From positions 13,888,586 to 13,952,585 of the forward strand of contig NC_037644.1 of the NCBI RefSeq assembly GCF_003254395.2: a stretch of 64,000 nt of DNA. Direction: 5' to 3'. A model generated the notes under the pieces. The model ran no database searches. It was not told where the DNA came from and worked only from the letters and a program-made list of their open reading frames with translations. Source of the stretch: Apis mellifera (lineage: Eukaryota; Arthropoda; Insecta; Hymenoptera; Apidae). The translations under genes and the position numbers were made by a program. Of this stretch, positions 1 to 14,217 are shown in pieces. Within the stretch, counting starts at the first letter, position 1. Every line of letters starts with the position of its first letter.

Positions 1-3000
1 GAAGCTGATATCGAAATGACGATACAAAACATAAAAACGAGGGCATCTTGGAGGAAGGAGAATCGATACGATACTTAGCGAATTCCTAAGACTTTGCTTA
101 TCTCGGCTCGAACAATCTTTCGATGCACGGTTGTTAATTAATACGCGAATTCCCCTTGCACAAAGGAGGGAGGAGAGGGAATCCTCGATTTCGCATTCAA
201 TTAGGTTTGCCGAATGGCCGGCCGCACCTCCCGCGATACAACGATAGCGCAGGAACCCTAATCGATTACGCGGCAGAACGATTGAGAAATCCAGCCATTG
301 TTCGCCGATACGATGCGCCTTCCCTCGGATTCTTCACGTGATCTCGCAGGTGTTCCATCCGATACCGTGCTTACGTAATTTCGAGGAAACGACACGCGTT
401 TAATTAATTACGGTGGGTGTAGGTTCGAGGAAGGGGGATAATGGGGTTACGTAATAAGACGTTGCTTCATACGCGCAATTCGTCCCTCGATACGCTACTT
501 TCTCTCCCGTAATTCTCGTCCCACTTTTGTGCTTCCTTCGATAAATCCGAGCCGGTATTCAAATTCAAAATCTTGTCCAACTTCATTTTTACATACTATA
601 TGTAATATATATATGTAAGTAGTCTAAAACTAGTGACAGATGTAAACGAGAAGATAAGAGAACAGGAAGAGGTAGAAAAATGAGATTCGAACGGCGCAGT
701 AATCGGGGGCGAGGCTTAGCCCCGGATTCGAAATGTCGCAGATAGATTCTAATCTATCGAAGAAAACCAAGTCAACTCGTTCGCTATCTCTCCTCCGTTG
801 CGCAACGTTTTATATCGATCGTAAATTTTCCGGCCACCGGGATTAATACGCGAAAGCAATTTGGGATCGTTTATCGGGCTACGACAAAAAGTCGGAGGGG
901 ACCGATGGTTTCGATTTGAATTTTTGATCGCTTCGGGCGGTCGAAAGAAATTCACTGTTGGAAAACGAAACGCCGATTAATTTACAATCTCTCTCTTTCT
1001 CTCTCTCTCCCGTCCAGGGAACAACGAAGCTCGCGTCAATTCGATCGAGGCGAGTATCGAGAAACGAGATTCGGAGGGGGGGAGGGAAACGAGGAAGTCG
1101 AAAACCAGTCGGTCGAAACGTGGGACGTTAATAAAATACGCCGTCCTAAGCCGTTTCGAACACCTTGTAACGCGTTCGCCAATCGTAGACATTATATCTT
1201 TATTGTCGCGCGACGCCCGTCTCGCTCCAACGAGTTTTTTCCACCGAAAAAACTGTCCCCTTCCAACAAGCCCCATAATTCTTTTCACGAGAAATAATCG
1301 TGAAATGGATAAGCGATAATTAAGTTCGATGCCGAGCAATGCCCGTATATAATTAACACGATTGTCAATCCCGTGATTAGAACGTCGATTTATCCCTTCC
1401 ACATCCGTGTATCCGATAATTTATGAACAATTCCCAATAACCATCTCCCGATCCGTTTATTCTTCCCAATAAACGATATCCTTATTTCATACTCGTACAA
1501 CATTCTAAATCGTATCTATCAATACATCTCCCAATCCTCGAGTTATACGCGCGTTCTGTCTCCTTCCAACCAAGTGGAGCAGCTGCGAGCGTATTTATCG
1601 CGTTTTCGTTATCCGCCCAATCCTATTAGTTTCATCTCTCGCGGTGCGAGAGGTAGCTTTCAACCGCTTACGAGTCGCTTCCGCTGCAACGCCGAATAGC
1701 GATCGCGCGTGGGCGTGGAAGGTCGAGGGGTGGTGGGAGCGGCTGGATCGATCGATAAGTCGTATCGCGGTCGCGTGCTTGAACTTCACCTTCACCGGCG
1801 GTGAACAGGTGATTCTCTGCCGTGTAACTGTATCACGCTTCGAATTGTATACATCTCGATCTAATAAATAATAACGCGAAATAGAATCGAAGGACGAGAC
1901 TGTTTGGAAAAACGAACGAAGGAAACGAAGGAATTATTCCGAGGGAAATATCCCCTGGACTTCCTTCTCCTCGCGAAATGCACGCAGCGATGGCTGCAGG
2001 CGTCCCTCGCTTAGCGGCGTACTTACGCGCCACTTAATCTCGCGTAAATTCCAGAGGCATTCGTTCCCCGCGGAATCGTTGCTAACGACCGGCCAACTTC
2101 TCCACTCCGGAAGAAGTGGAAGAATTATTGTTGGCGGTAATTACGAATCGCGTCCAACAAAGCTTCGATATTCCAATGATATAATTTAAAAGCGCACGTG
2201 CCAATTACGCTAAGACCTCGTACGTTGTGAAACATCGTTATTTACAGAGACCAATATCGTATCCCGGCGTAAGAATCGTACCTTATGGCGCGAACTATTG
2301 TCGAACGAACGAAATCGTCGAGAGAGAGAATTCACGAGAGAGAGAGAGAGAGTTACGAGTTACAATACATAGGAAGGACTCTCACGGTATCTTGCCTCGC
2401 CTCGCCCCACCCTCGATGATTAATCGGCCACGCAACGGTAATTATAACATGTGTACGAATGATTACGAGGCTGCGTAACTATACGTTTGCCCGTCGCTCG
2501 CGCGATAAGTCATCGCAGCGCAGCGCTCCTCCCCTCCCGTCCCTCGTATCTCGTACGTACGACGGCTTTTCCTTCGGGGTGGACGCGTGGCTCCACCAAT
2601 ATACCAAGGTTATTGGGTTTAATTTAATTGGTGCGATACAATGGACCCGATAACGTAGATAAGGGAAATGGTTCGATAACAATCGTGGACCACCAACGCG
2701 AAAATCTGCGCCCCCCTTTCTTTCTTCCGTTTTTCATCGTTGTGAGCCGTTCTAGCAGCCTAGTCACGGTCCGACGAGTGGGTTAAGGGTTGCTTCTTGC
2801 TCCCTTTTTTTAACGCCCCTTTTTATATATTTTATATTGAGAGTAAATAAAAAAATGTATAAGGAAAGGGTTACCGGAAAATTTCATTCGAGTAAAACGT
2901 ATCGAGGAAGTCGAATTTTATTTTAATTGGATTTTATATATTGGATAAAAAAGGATGATACGAGCGTACATTGTGAAAAGGGAAACAGAAGTGAGAGCAC

Positions 3001-6000
3001 GCAACGATTCAGACTTTTGTTATCCGTCGACCGTTATATTTACAATTTAATCGTCCTAATTATACTTGTTCTTTCAACCGGATCTCGATGATAATATTCC
3101 TACTTCCTTCTCACATTTTTTGTTAGGCTTGTTGTTTTGAACGACTGATCGCGTTACAAGATATATAGGGGCACAATTTTGCATTATTTTATATCGGCGA
3201 TGTATTTCCACGTAGCGCAACTACGTCGTCCTCGTTAATTATCTCTTTATCTTGGATATTTCGCTCCCTTACACGATCCAGCGGATGTCGAGCAACGCAT
3301 ACCGGTAACGCGAGAATTCGTAGGAGCGTGTGCAAACGTGTTTTACGCGTTCGATCGATAAACCGATAAACGGCTCGTTCCTCGGGTGTTAATTGCAACG
3401 ATTAACCAGCCGCGGTGTACGCGAATCGTGGTGTCGGGATTCTCTCCCCTCCCCCAGAAAGCGCCAAGAAAGAAATGGCCAATGGAATTTCGCGAAAGAG
3501 GGCGCTCGCTCCTTCGATCGATTCGGCCGCTTGGTCAAAGTTGGTTGGATACGAAGCTCGCTCGTGATGCTCAAAGATATATCTCTAGGTGTTTCGAAAG
3601 AAAGGAAAGGCTCGCGCGCGATTCGTTGGCTGGATCGTTTGTTCCAGATCTAGAAAAGCCAGGGAACGGGCATATAGCGACACGGTAGCGTAGCTACGCT
3701 TCTTTAACGAGAGAGGAAAGCGACGGTTATTTATGCGCGGTGGATCGAACGTTGCGCGTGGAGAGAGAGAGAGAGAGAGAAAACATTCGTTTCGCGTTTG
3801 CCTTAATGTTTCGTTCGCCGGGAGCATGCGCAACGCGCGTTTCACCCATTCGCGGACCAACCGGCTATCTTTCATCGTGCGCTTTTGTATTCTCCCGTTT
3901 CCGAGCTGACAATGCTTTCCTTGGAAAATATATGGTAAACAGGCCTCCTCTGCTTTGAATCCAATAGACGGAACGCGGCCAACCGCTACCACCCAGTATT
4001 TTACCGCCGATCCCTCACATTTCGATCTCGCAGTTTTTTCTCCTTCTATCCTCTTTCTCTTTTAGTCTACTCTCTTATCTCTCGACCATGCTCGCGTGGT
4101 AAATAACTCGATTGCCGACCGAGTTGACACCCGTTCACCCGTTGAAAAACTTATCTCTAATTCTCGTATAATCTTTAATTTGACGTTACAATTATTCTTA
4201 TTACGTTTTCAACTTCGAGATGAATAAATAAAAAGTATTAATCTTATTCGATCGAATCTGGAATTTCAGGAGCGATATATACGGGGACTGTGTCAGATCT
4301 GGGCGAACGCGTGGTCGGAAAGAGAGGGGAGAGGGACGGTCGGGAGGAGAAGGTCGGGCGAGCATGAAAGTCACGCGACCGCGATACACCGGGCCTTCTT
4401 TTTGCCGATTCGACGGTGCACCGGCACGAGCACGAGGAGGACGCGAGGGAAAGGGCACGGAAGAGGTGGCTAGGGAAGAAAAGTAGGGGAGCGTGGAGGG
4501 AGCCCCGTGGGAGGCGGGGAAGGCGGAATAAGAGCTGAAACACGGGATTTACACGTGTATTTGCTAGTAGCGCGCCAACGTGCATGCACGACCGAGTCGA
4601 GTGTTTATGGTAATCCTCGACCAGGGTGGCCTCCTCCTCCACCTTCCTTCCTTCCTCTCTCGCCTTCCCTCCTTCTCCCTCTCCTCGCGCCTCTTCTTTC
4701 TTGCGCCGGATTTTGTATCATCGCCGTTCCTTTCTTCTCCTAAAAATACGCGTATTCTCGTCCCCATAAATATAATTATTCCATCACGTTCGACCATTCC
4801 GCTCGATCGACGAAAAATGGAATCCATTAACGGCGAAAGTGGCGAATCATTATTATTCGTTTTATTCGAGGTTAAAACGGAATATTTTTGCCCCCGGCAG
4901 GCAACAAGAATCACGTCCACGTTTATTTGTTTTGATGGCGCACGGCTACCGTGTGTATACACACCGATGAATAGCCCAGCGACGAGGCCTCGACCGGTTT
5001 CACCCGCGAAAAATCTCGATTCCTAGGATAATTATTATTACCCGGTCGAGATGATGGGGATGGAAAGAAGGAGCAAAAGAAAGAGGAGGAAGAGGGAGAA
5101 GCAGTAACGAGCTTGACGTGTTGGCGGTCCAATTCAGTTATTCCGTTCACTTGAAACGTAGGAAGAAAGAAAGAAGTTGCTCTCCCGAGGAACAAAGCGG
5201 CCGACAAACCGAGGGGGAAATCGTCTATTTTTCCTTGAAAAATCTTGTGATCCCCGGCCGATTTAAGGATCGATCGGGAATATTAAAGGGCGAATCGTTG
5301 AAATTAATCGCGCACGTTCACGTATCCTCGAAGGAATGCGCGTTCGGATTCGTTCGTGATGGACGATATCCGGTGATATCCGCTGGTTCGTGATCGCGAC
5401 CAACCACAATTACGAACGCTCGTTATCGAAGCTGCGGTAAACGATTCTATCCCCGATTTTATCCCCCTTTTTTTTTTCCTTCCATTCCTATTTATATATA
5501 ACAATGGCGAATCGAGTATTTTCTTTTATTCATCTTTTATCAAGAGCAAGCCTACTGAACTCATTTCCAGCGAATACGTCGTCTCGTAATCACTGTGATT
5601 CAGCTGCGGTGAGGGGGACACCGAGGCGAAAGACAGTCCGCGATTCGCGCACGACAATTACCTGGACGGGAAGAAGAGGGGATAGGTGAACTCGTTGCGA
5701 CTAATTGAGCCATTCCCATCGATTCTGCATTCCCCGCGTATACACGAATAGCTGTAATCCATGGCAATACCATTTGTCTCGGGGAACGATACCTGCCCGC
5801 TTCGGGAAATCGACGCAACGTGTGTTTAATTCGTATTTACGAGATCCTTATCCCTCCCCGATAAATCCAGCCCGCCTCGATCCAGTTCTCGATCGCCAAC
5901 TCTACGCCCACGTGCTTTTCCCAAGTTTCGAAACGCTCCGTTTCGTTCATTTATTACGCGTTCCTTATTCGCATGTATTCGTTTATAATTTCGATCGAGT

Positions 6001-8738
6001 ATCGAAGACGAGAACGTTGGACGAAAGAAAGTCTTTCCAAAGGAGAGACGATGGGGGATCGAGGATGGAGAGAGTAATTCCACGGTATCGGGTATACAGC
6101 GTAAAAACAGTCGTTAGATGATACTAATAATAATAATAATGTTAGAGAAGCCGAGAAGAAGCTTATTCCGCCACTATTTTTCAATGCTCCCGCTTTTGAT
6201 GATATAAATCGTAGGGAATTCCTTCGATGATTTAATCCTAGTATCTCGTTTCGAAAAACGTAGCGAGTGTCTAAATATACGTTACGATGTACGCAGCTTC
6301 GAAACCTGTATTTCTTTGGTTAAAAAGAAAGAAAGAAAGAAAGGAAAGGAGGGATTTTTGATCATCGCCTGTTTCAAAGTCATTAACGTCGCGCCCCCAT
6401 CCTACGATATCTCCCCTCCCTCGAAAAGGATCGCAGCATCTGTGCGAACAACGGTTGACATTTATTATCCTTGCGCACAATGTAATATCTCGGTTCTCTC
6501 GCTTCGGTTTTCGCGACGAAACGAAAACGCTCGAATCCTCCCCCTCCTCCTCCTCGCAGTTTATAGGTGTAATTACGAGCCTTAAAACTTTTAGCCGGCT
6601 CGTATCGTGACAGCGAAATTGCTGCACGAGGACGATGATACGATAAGGGTGTTCGGCCCCATAAATCGGCAGGGAGATAACGGGCAAATCCGTTCTCTCT
6701 CTCGTCTCGTCGAATCGTCTCGACGATCGAGATTATGCTAACGTTTCGATGATTTACAACACCCGGCCCCGAGGATCGAAGGTTGTCTCGCCCGTTGGAC
6801 GAATTCGAGGAGTTTGGCCGGCACACAGGTGTTTTACCTGGACGAGTTATGCGGCGCAGGTGGAAAGTTTTATCCCTTTCGACGTGGTAATGACTCTATC
6901 CGAGCCACCTTTCTCCTTCCTTCTCTCTCGGGGTATAATAGTCCGTGGCTGCAGCGTCCGTGGTTTCACCACGGAGTATCGGCGCGGGATACGATATTTT
7001 ACGGAGCGCAGGGGGGGGGGGGAGACGGAGACCGTTCGTGCTCCACGCTTTGCCCCGATACCGGCCACCACGTGCTTTGACACGACCAATGTATAGATAA
7101 TACCGATTTGTTGCCGGTAAGCGTGAACACGAGGCTTTATCTAAAGGATACGTCGGGTAAATGTGTCTTATGCAAAACAGTCGACCCAACGGTATTGCCT
7201 TTCCATCTTAGCTAGCTGGAATTGAAAAAAGAAGGGGAAAAAAGTGACGAGAAATGAGATAGAGATAAGTGTTAGAATCTCGGGTAAAAATTTTACGATC
7301 TAATTCGCCGCCAAGGAGAAACGTTGTTCGACGAATGTTATGTAAATGGAATTTACGATAGAGAGTTTTGGGTATTTAATTATATCCAGTCGATTGATCG
7401 GTATCGTTGAACGAGAGGAAATAGTCCGGTTTCAGAAACCGTCTATTCATTTCGTGTCCGAGCAATTAGCGATCGTGATGGGTTAATTGGCCTCGGTTTC
7501 GTCGCGTGACGAGTCTTGCGTTGCATCGAAGCAGAAACATCTCTCTCGGAACACGCATCTCTCCAATATGAACGAATAACGAATAACTGCGGTTAGGATA
7601 AAAATGAGATACAAATTTTTAATTCGAACGTTTAAATTAAAAGCATAAAATCGACGTGTAATTCCAAACCTGATATTCCAAAACATCGTATTCGTATTCA
7701 ATACAATAGCTTGGAAAAACTTGGGGAGTTCCAGGAAGCTAGAATGTCAGTTTCGGCGGAATTAAAGAAAAAATCGGAAGCTGTTTGCTCTCTCTCGCTC
7801 ATCTTATTCGCTTTTAACCACAGCCATCCTTATCCATTATTTTATTTCGATCCACGTTCGATAGATCTGACGGAGTAAATAATGGAAATAGAATAGTTTC
7901 AGCTCGTATCGTAATATTGGCTTTCTAAAAAAAGGGCCCGACGATAATGGAGGAAGAAAGAGAAAGGAAGGAAAAGATAGAGCGGTGGAATAATGTCTCT
8001 ATTCTCGTTTTCGAAAGCCGCATTCTCGAGCCCGATAATTACACGTTGACCGAAGCGCATTGGGCGCCCTTCAATTAGGCCGAGGAATCGCCACCTGCTC
8101 CCTCGATCGGCGAAAAACGTTCTTCCTCGACGATTCCTCTCGAACGAAAAATCTTCCCGAACGATCCTCTAAATTTCTTTCTTCGCATGAGCAAAGCGTA
8201 AAATTGTAGTTCACCTTCGAGTCGAAAGTAACGACGCGAGAGTAGAATTTGTTCGAAAACGTGGCGTAACTCGCCGATTTTTCCAGAATGCAAAATCGTG
8301 CTCTTAATTATCGTCCTTGCGGCCCGTAACCACATCCTTGTCGACGTTCCTTTCCTCGCTTCCAAGGATATTTTTTTCGCACGACATCTCCCTTCGTCGC
8401 GTGTCGCCCCACGGCGGCGGCGGCGGCGGCGGCCGCCCAACGATCCTCCAAGTTGTTGAAGTTGCGTGTACGGCAAGGAACGATGGGAACCACATCTCAA
8501 TTACCGAGACTTAATACGAGCGACCGATAAAAAATATATCGCTCCTCTTAAAGGAAGATTATAGCGAAAGGTATTTTCACTTGTCTAATCTAGATTAAGA
8601 CGTGGAATTCTTCGAATTGATCTCGCGATTCACCGGTGTGATCGATACTTTTTTTTTTAACGTTATATAGTAGTGTATAAAAAAAGAAAAGAAAAATTGG
8701 TAAGAGATGAGGAAACTGAAACGAACCCGTTCCCGCAG
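1..8738. other. Non-coding stretch upstream of the winged-helix exon
   Basis: I find no supported gene here. Open frames of 60 to 150 codons occur on both strands, but they are arginine and serine rich, overlap one another, and lack convincing splice pairs or family motifs. The stretch has short GA/CT runs near 986-1009 and 2320-2351, a TAA run at 6123-6140, a GAAA run near 6325-6345, a 12-base G run at 7011-7022 and a GGC run at 8412-8432. The stretch may contain upstream exons or the first intron of the gene whose last exon starts at 8739. An ATG frame at 5504 ends near a GTGAGG donor at 5609, but its phase does not match that exon. Confidence 0.5.
8412..8432. repeat. GGC trinucleotide microsatellite
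   Basis: Seven tandem GGC units lie within a GC-rich patch. Open frames that cross it give polyalanine, polyglycine or polyproline and are not supported as coding. Confidence 0.9.
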
Positions 8739-9004
8739 GTGTTTACGAGATGAACGGGTTCGTGGAGGGTGCCACGTTCGAGAGTATCGTGCAATACGTG
8801 TTGAAGAACATGAAGATTACCCAAGCGCGCGCCGGCTACCTGGTAATGGAGGTTCTCAAAGCGGGAGTCGCTCTAGGAAGGATCAAGAAGACCCCGTACG
8901 GCACTTACGTCCTGACCAACGATAAATCTGCCACGCCTAACATCAGGGAACCGCGGTTCAGCGACGACAGCGACTACGACGTGTCGTCGGAAGGAACCTC
9001 GTAA
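8739..9004 (+). CDS. Last coding exon of a small winged-helix-like protein (DUF4777-like, tentative)
   Basis: A 3' splice site (CCCGTTCCCGCAG, ending at 8738) opens this exon in phase 1. The exon then reads V-Y-E followed by 84 residues from Met 8750 to a TAA at 9002-9004. The first 60 residues have the pattern of a compact helix-turn-helix or winged-helix domain. There are two amphipathic helices (around FESIVQYVLKNMKI and ARAGYLVMEVLKAGVALG), then a basic beta-wing-like end, RIKKTPYGTYVL. This resembles the small insect domain listed as DUF4777, but that match is from memory and tentative. The tail is acidic and serine rich (FSDDSDYDVSSEGTS). The reading frame is open upstream of Met 8750 to the splice site, and the domain seems to start before that Met, so I take this as the terminal exon and not as an intronless gene. 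Upstream exons were not identified. DNA or chromatin binding is possible, but this is an inference. Confidence 0.65.
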
Positions 9005-9135
9005 ACCCCAAAACCTCTTCCCCTCAAACCGAGAAAAACCTACGTCTTATCCTTTTTGTACCATTCTCTAATATGTTTATTAAAATATACCTTGATTCGT
9101 CGAATAATCCTCGTGTATGATTATCCATCCGCTCG

Positions 9136-9141
9136 AATAAA
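9136..9141 (+). terminator. Polyadenylation signal AATAAA of the winged-helix gene
   Basis: AATAAA lies 132 bases after the stop codon at 9002-9004 and is followed by a T-rich stretch (9147 onward) of the kind found downstream of cleavage sites. The position fits a short 3' UTR. Confidence 0.6.
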
Positions 9142-9149
9142 ATTATTTT

Positions 9150-12100
9150 TTTTTTCTTTAAATCAGTTCCCTTCCCCTTCGACGAAAGCGGCGAACGCTT
9201 TTTCCTTTTCTCTTTTCTTTTCTTTTGAGAGGATATTTTACTACCACTCCTCCGCCATTTTGCGCCATCTTCCTGCTCTTCGTCTCTCGATTTCGCTGAC
9301 CGGGTGCCTTGTCAGCGGGGATCCTAACGAAAACTGCAGTTTTCGGCGGTAAATTCACCGTCGAGCGACAGGATCGCGAGGCAAATGATTTTCCAGTGAA
9401 CGAGCGCGTCCCACGGATTCGTCGAACCGTCCAATCGACCGACTTACCATCGACGGGAAACGAAAAGACCGAAGAGTTGTCAAGTGCGTGGGTCGAGCTC
9501 ATCGTTACCACCTTAGACGCGCTTCTCAACGGGAGGCTGCTACTCGGATAACATCGGGTCATCCTATCCGCGATTATCCACGTAATATCGTCGCCCACTG
9601 GAGGAAGAAACTTACTCCGACAAGGCCGTATTTTGCAACAATGCAATGGAGAAGGTGGTTACTTCGATTCGTCGAATAATCGTTTTTGCGGCAACCGAAC
9701 GCCGCATCTATGCGCGCGCTATAAAGACGAAGCTTTTAAAAGACGTCTCCTATCCCTGGCTACCAGCCAAGTTTCCTCCTCTCGCGATGCCTCAACCGTG
9801 CCACTATCGCGCCCGGACCGACCTTTCCTCTCCCCTCCCCTCTCTTCCTTCCACTCCATCTCTCCGTTCCTCTCGAGGTGGTGCAGGTGTCGTGCATTGT
9901 CCGCCGTCGCGGCCTCTAAATCTCGTTCCTGACGTGGCTGCGGCCTGGCGTAGTCCCGGCCTTCTCACTCTCTCCTCTCTCTTCTCCAAGATACATACGG
10001 CTGTCGGCACGTTACACGTTCCACGGACACTCGTTCTCCCTTATTGCGAAACGGGCCGTCCGATAACCATCTTTTCGAGAATTTCGGCCCCCTTTCATAA
10101 GTCTCATCTCCACCGCTTCTCGCACCTTCTTGTGTGCCGACACGGATTTCGCGCCGATGATAGATCTTTCAGGGATCCTCGGATTTCGAATCGGCTTTCG
10201 AAAACTTCCTAACGGTCGATCTCGAACGACATTGGTCGAAAAATATCGGATCGATAAGATACGAGGAGAGAGAAACGAGAATTCAACGCGAGTCAATTAC
10301 TAGTCGCGAGTGGCGATTTAATTCCTGCCGTTACACAAGCAACGGTCGCTTCGAACGAGCGAAAACTATTCCAAGGTTAACACGCGTTGCGCCTGCGCGC
10401 GTATTCATGCGCCCGACCGTCCAAACCGAACGCGTGCTTAACAAGTCAGCGATGGGCCGTGACGTCGCGCGTCCGTTCCAACCGTTCCCCCTCCCTTTTC
10501 GCGATCCCTTAACGTTGCACGAGTTACGCGTGCTCGTATAACCGACTTCGAGTCCTCGATCGAGTTTCGATACGTGGCCAATTTCCGAACGGATCGCTCG
10601 AGTGGAAATCTATGGGAGGGAGAGAGAGAGAGATTCGCGAGCGGTGTCGCTGCCATCGCTGGTCGAAAGCGGGCCATTGCGCGGTGGAAAATGTCGAGCC
10701 GCGATCCTATACGATGTCCGGAAGACTTATGCGTCTGCGCGGCAACGGTACGAGGCGCACGGAACAGGAAGAGAAAAGAGAGGGAGAAAGAGAGAAGGAC
10801 AACACGGAGCGAGGTGTATCGGCCGGCGTACAAATTTATGCCGGTGCCACGCTAATGTCCGCATTCGTTCTCTTTCAACGTGTGTACACGTTGCGGATTC
10901 GATCCGTCGTCGAAAGGAACTCCGATCGAGAGATTTCTTTTCGAACTTTTATACACAATAGAGACTCCCGTATCCGAATATCCTCATATACGTTCTATTA
11001 TTCCGCACAACGTTTCGTAGCGATGTTTACATACTTAAATTAACGACGTAAATACAACGCGTTTGGATGTAATGTATACTTTCTCGCGTTCGGTTAAACG
11101 TAACCGTATCGATCGAGGCTGAAATGGCAAGTAAACGAAAACGCGTAGTTTTAACTATCAAAGAGAAATGATTAAGGAGATGTTAAAAGAAACTGTCGTT
11201 CGTTTCTGCTTGAACAAATGAAGTTTAACGGAAAAGAAAGTAATTGTTCTATTATCCGAAAATTCTCGAGACTTTTGTGTCTTCCTTGATTCGGATACGG
11301 GAGTTTTCTTCCTCGATATGTCGTTAATCATTCTCGTTGCGAGAATCGTCAAAGGTTAGTTTATTTCGAAATATATTCCGAAAAATTGGTAGCACAACTC
11401 TCGGTTACGACGAGTATCGCGGGGCACGATTCAACGCGTATCTCCATATATTTACACGGATGCTCGGCGCTCGGTTTAAAATATTCCGAGCGGAAGGCTG
11501 CTCTCCTCGCAACACGCATAATTTGCACCCCGTTGCGCCTTATACGTAAGTAGGTTGCCAAGTTGGGACGCGAACGAAGATGTAGATAAATAAAGCGCGA
11601 GGCAACCTTTTGCTCGAGCCCCTTTCCTCCGCAATTCCCGATTTCGTCTTGCTTCCATCTCCGAGATCTTCAACTTTTTTCCTCGAGGCGAGTTTCGACC
11701 CCTGTTCCCAATGGTGCACGAGCAGCTGCCAACAACCGTCGCGAGGTGGATACGCCGGCAACCTCGTCCAAACGGAGGATAACTCGCTATCCTCGCGCTC
11801 GATTATTTCGTCGAAAGCACACACGAGAATTTCTACGACGAGCTCGTCGATACATCGAGGAGGAAGAAGAAGACGAAGTCGAAACGGACTCGTTCCTCCT
11901 CCAGGTGCCAGCATCGTTGCGCAATTACCCGTCTCGCAATCGGGTAAAACTCTAAGCAAGCTCTGCCTCGAGCCGCTTACCTCTCCCCGCCGCCGCTGTA
12001 ATTTCACCTTCGATTCCCTGGCGGCTGCTGCCCCCGCCTCCTCCCTCTCCTCTCGCGCCGTTGTAGTAATTTTGCGGGAGGCGAGGGGAAGGAACGAAGT

Positions 12101-13738
12101 GCGAGCAGCTCGGTAATCAGCACGTACCTCATCTTCGACTTCTAACGCGAAATTCCACGCGTACGCGTTTCTCCCTTTCCCTCTCCCTTCTCTCTCAGCC
12201 CAGGATCCCAAAAGCCAATCTGCCGCGTAATCACTCGATCCGTGACAAAACCGACGGGGGAGGGGGGGGATTTAGAAATTGCTTTTGCGGTGACGAGCGA
12301 TCGACTCGAGTTAACGAGTTGCCGATATTTACCGTGTCATGCGGATTACTACTATTGTGCGTGCCTACACTGCGTACACTCGACGATTAAACAGGCGATT
12401 GGCGCGCGACGGACGCTACGTTAAAGTCCTTCCTTTCCTCCTTAATCGAATCGATCGCCTCCAAAAATTATACGCCTCCAATGCAAACACATTTCCAGGA
12501 ATACCCTCCACCTGCTCCACCACCTCTTTCCTCGAACCTCTCCATTCCCTCGAGCGTAATTTAGGGCGACTATATATGTATATATACGTATCCGTGTGTG
12601 TCAAGAAGGATTACAGCGCAAGGAGCTAGGAAATCGAGAATGATGGAAGAGATGGAAATTATTGGCGCGCGAAATGTAAAACGCTCGAATCCGGGGAGAG
12701 GAAGTTTTCGAGAAACGCGAGGAGGGCCGGTAAATTACCGGCGCACGCTCAAGAATCCGAGCGTGGCTCGGGCGAGGCGGTATCGGTGGGCCGCATCTCC
12801 ATGACAAATACTGGCAGGAACCGGCGCGCGGACGCAGATCCTATCTGCATTTTATCCCAGCAGATAAATGGGCCCGCGTGTAACGCCGCCCTCCACGCGG
12901 CGCGTACGTGCACGTACTCGATATTTCCCCGCGAGAAACCGCCTTTCTCGCCTCGCGACCGGATATTTTCTTCCTTCCGTCTTGTCGAAAAAAGCGTATT
13001 TTACCTTAAATACGTTGTTCTTCTTCCTTCTCCAACCCGTTCAACTTTTATCGATAACTAAATACGGTTGTAAAACTTACTATTCCATCATGGGAGTATT
13101 AACGATACTTCGTAACGCGCGTGCGCCGACTTTTCTCGATCCTCGGAGAAAAACAGTGGCAGAAAAAGGCGCGCGCGCGCGCGTAATAGCTCGACACGGG
13201 GAACAGCCTCCTCTGATATAACGCGTATAATTCGCGCGAATAAACGCGTAATGACCGGGTTTCGGCGTTGCAGAGGGAGAAGGGAGGCGTACAATGTTGC
13301 CACGACGATACGGATCGCGTGCAACCGCGTCCCCCCACCACCGCCGCCTCGAACGGAGCGCGCTCTTAAGCGCACGCAAACCCGTGAAATTCCCCAAAAC
13401 TCGACCACGATGAAACGTGGTAATACGGAGGATAAACGCGTTTCCACGAAATCTTGGAATTCGATCGCCAAGATGTGTTCATCCCGTTCGACGTCCAAAG
13501 TCGAACGTGTAATTTTACCACGAGCGAGCTTATCTTTGCTCTTTTTCTCGATCCACTTGGAATGGTCACAAAAGTCGCGATCGCGGATCTTCGTTTTCTT
13601 TCGTTTCCTCGTTTAATTAAGAGATGGCGGGCGACGAAGGCGCGCCATCTTTCCCGAGTAATTCAAACTCGTTGCGGCACACCGAGGGCAGATACGATCG
13701 AAACGGTGCCACCGCCGCCCCCTCTCCCTCCGATCCGC
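9150..13738. other. Non-coding stretch with no recognised gene
   Basis: The stretch is CpG rich with many short open frames on both strands, none with a recognisable domain. A CRE-like TGACGTCG at 10460-10467 sits in a CpG-dense patch (about 10380-10480) that could be promoter-like, but no gene start was tied to it. A long pyrimidine-rich region lies near 9820-10000. Confidence 0.4.
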
Positions 13739-14217
13739 CAATCCGTCGCAAGAAAGCCTAATTAAATCCGCCCCTTGCCGGGGCAGGGTTGCCTCCCTTA
13801 TCTCGCGCCAAACTGTAACGCGACTTTCGTTCCTTTCGATCGCCCCTCTATTTTATTTTCATCAATTTCGCCTCATCGTCTCCGATACAAAGAATTCTGC
13901 AATCCGTCGCAAGAAAGCCTAATTAAATCCGCCCCTTGCCGGGGCAGGGTTGCCTCCCTTATCTCGCGCCAAACTGTAACGCGACTTTCGTTCCTTTCGA
14001 TCGCCCCTCTATTTTATTTTCATCAATTTCGCCTCATCGTCTCCGATACAAAGAATTCTGCAATCCGTCGCAAGAAAGCCTAATTAAATCCGCCCCTTGC
14101 CGGGGCAGGGTTGCCTCCCTTATCTCGCGCCAAACTGTAACGCGACTTTCGTTCCTTTCGATCGCCTCTATTTTATTTTCATCAAACCTCATCGTCTCCG
14201 ATACAAAGAATTCTGCA
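13739..14217. repeat. Tandem repeat, 161-bp unit, three copies
   Basis: Copies begin at 13739, 13900 and 14061, each opening with CAATCCGTCGCAAGAAAGCC, so the period is exactly 161. The first two copies are virtually identical. The third has lost a few bases near 14166 and near 14186. Each unit holds the GC-rich inverted core TTGCCGGGGCAGG and ends in AAAGAATTCTG. Because 161 is not a multiple of three, open frames that cross it shift between copies and are not coding. The near-identity points to recent expansion. Confidence 0.97.

Noticed and set aside
11540..12211. 223-codon minus-strand frame
   Set aside because: Overlaps long plus-strand frames of equal size. The composition is Arg/Glu/Ala rich with no known motif, which suggests chance openness.
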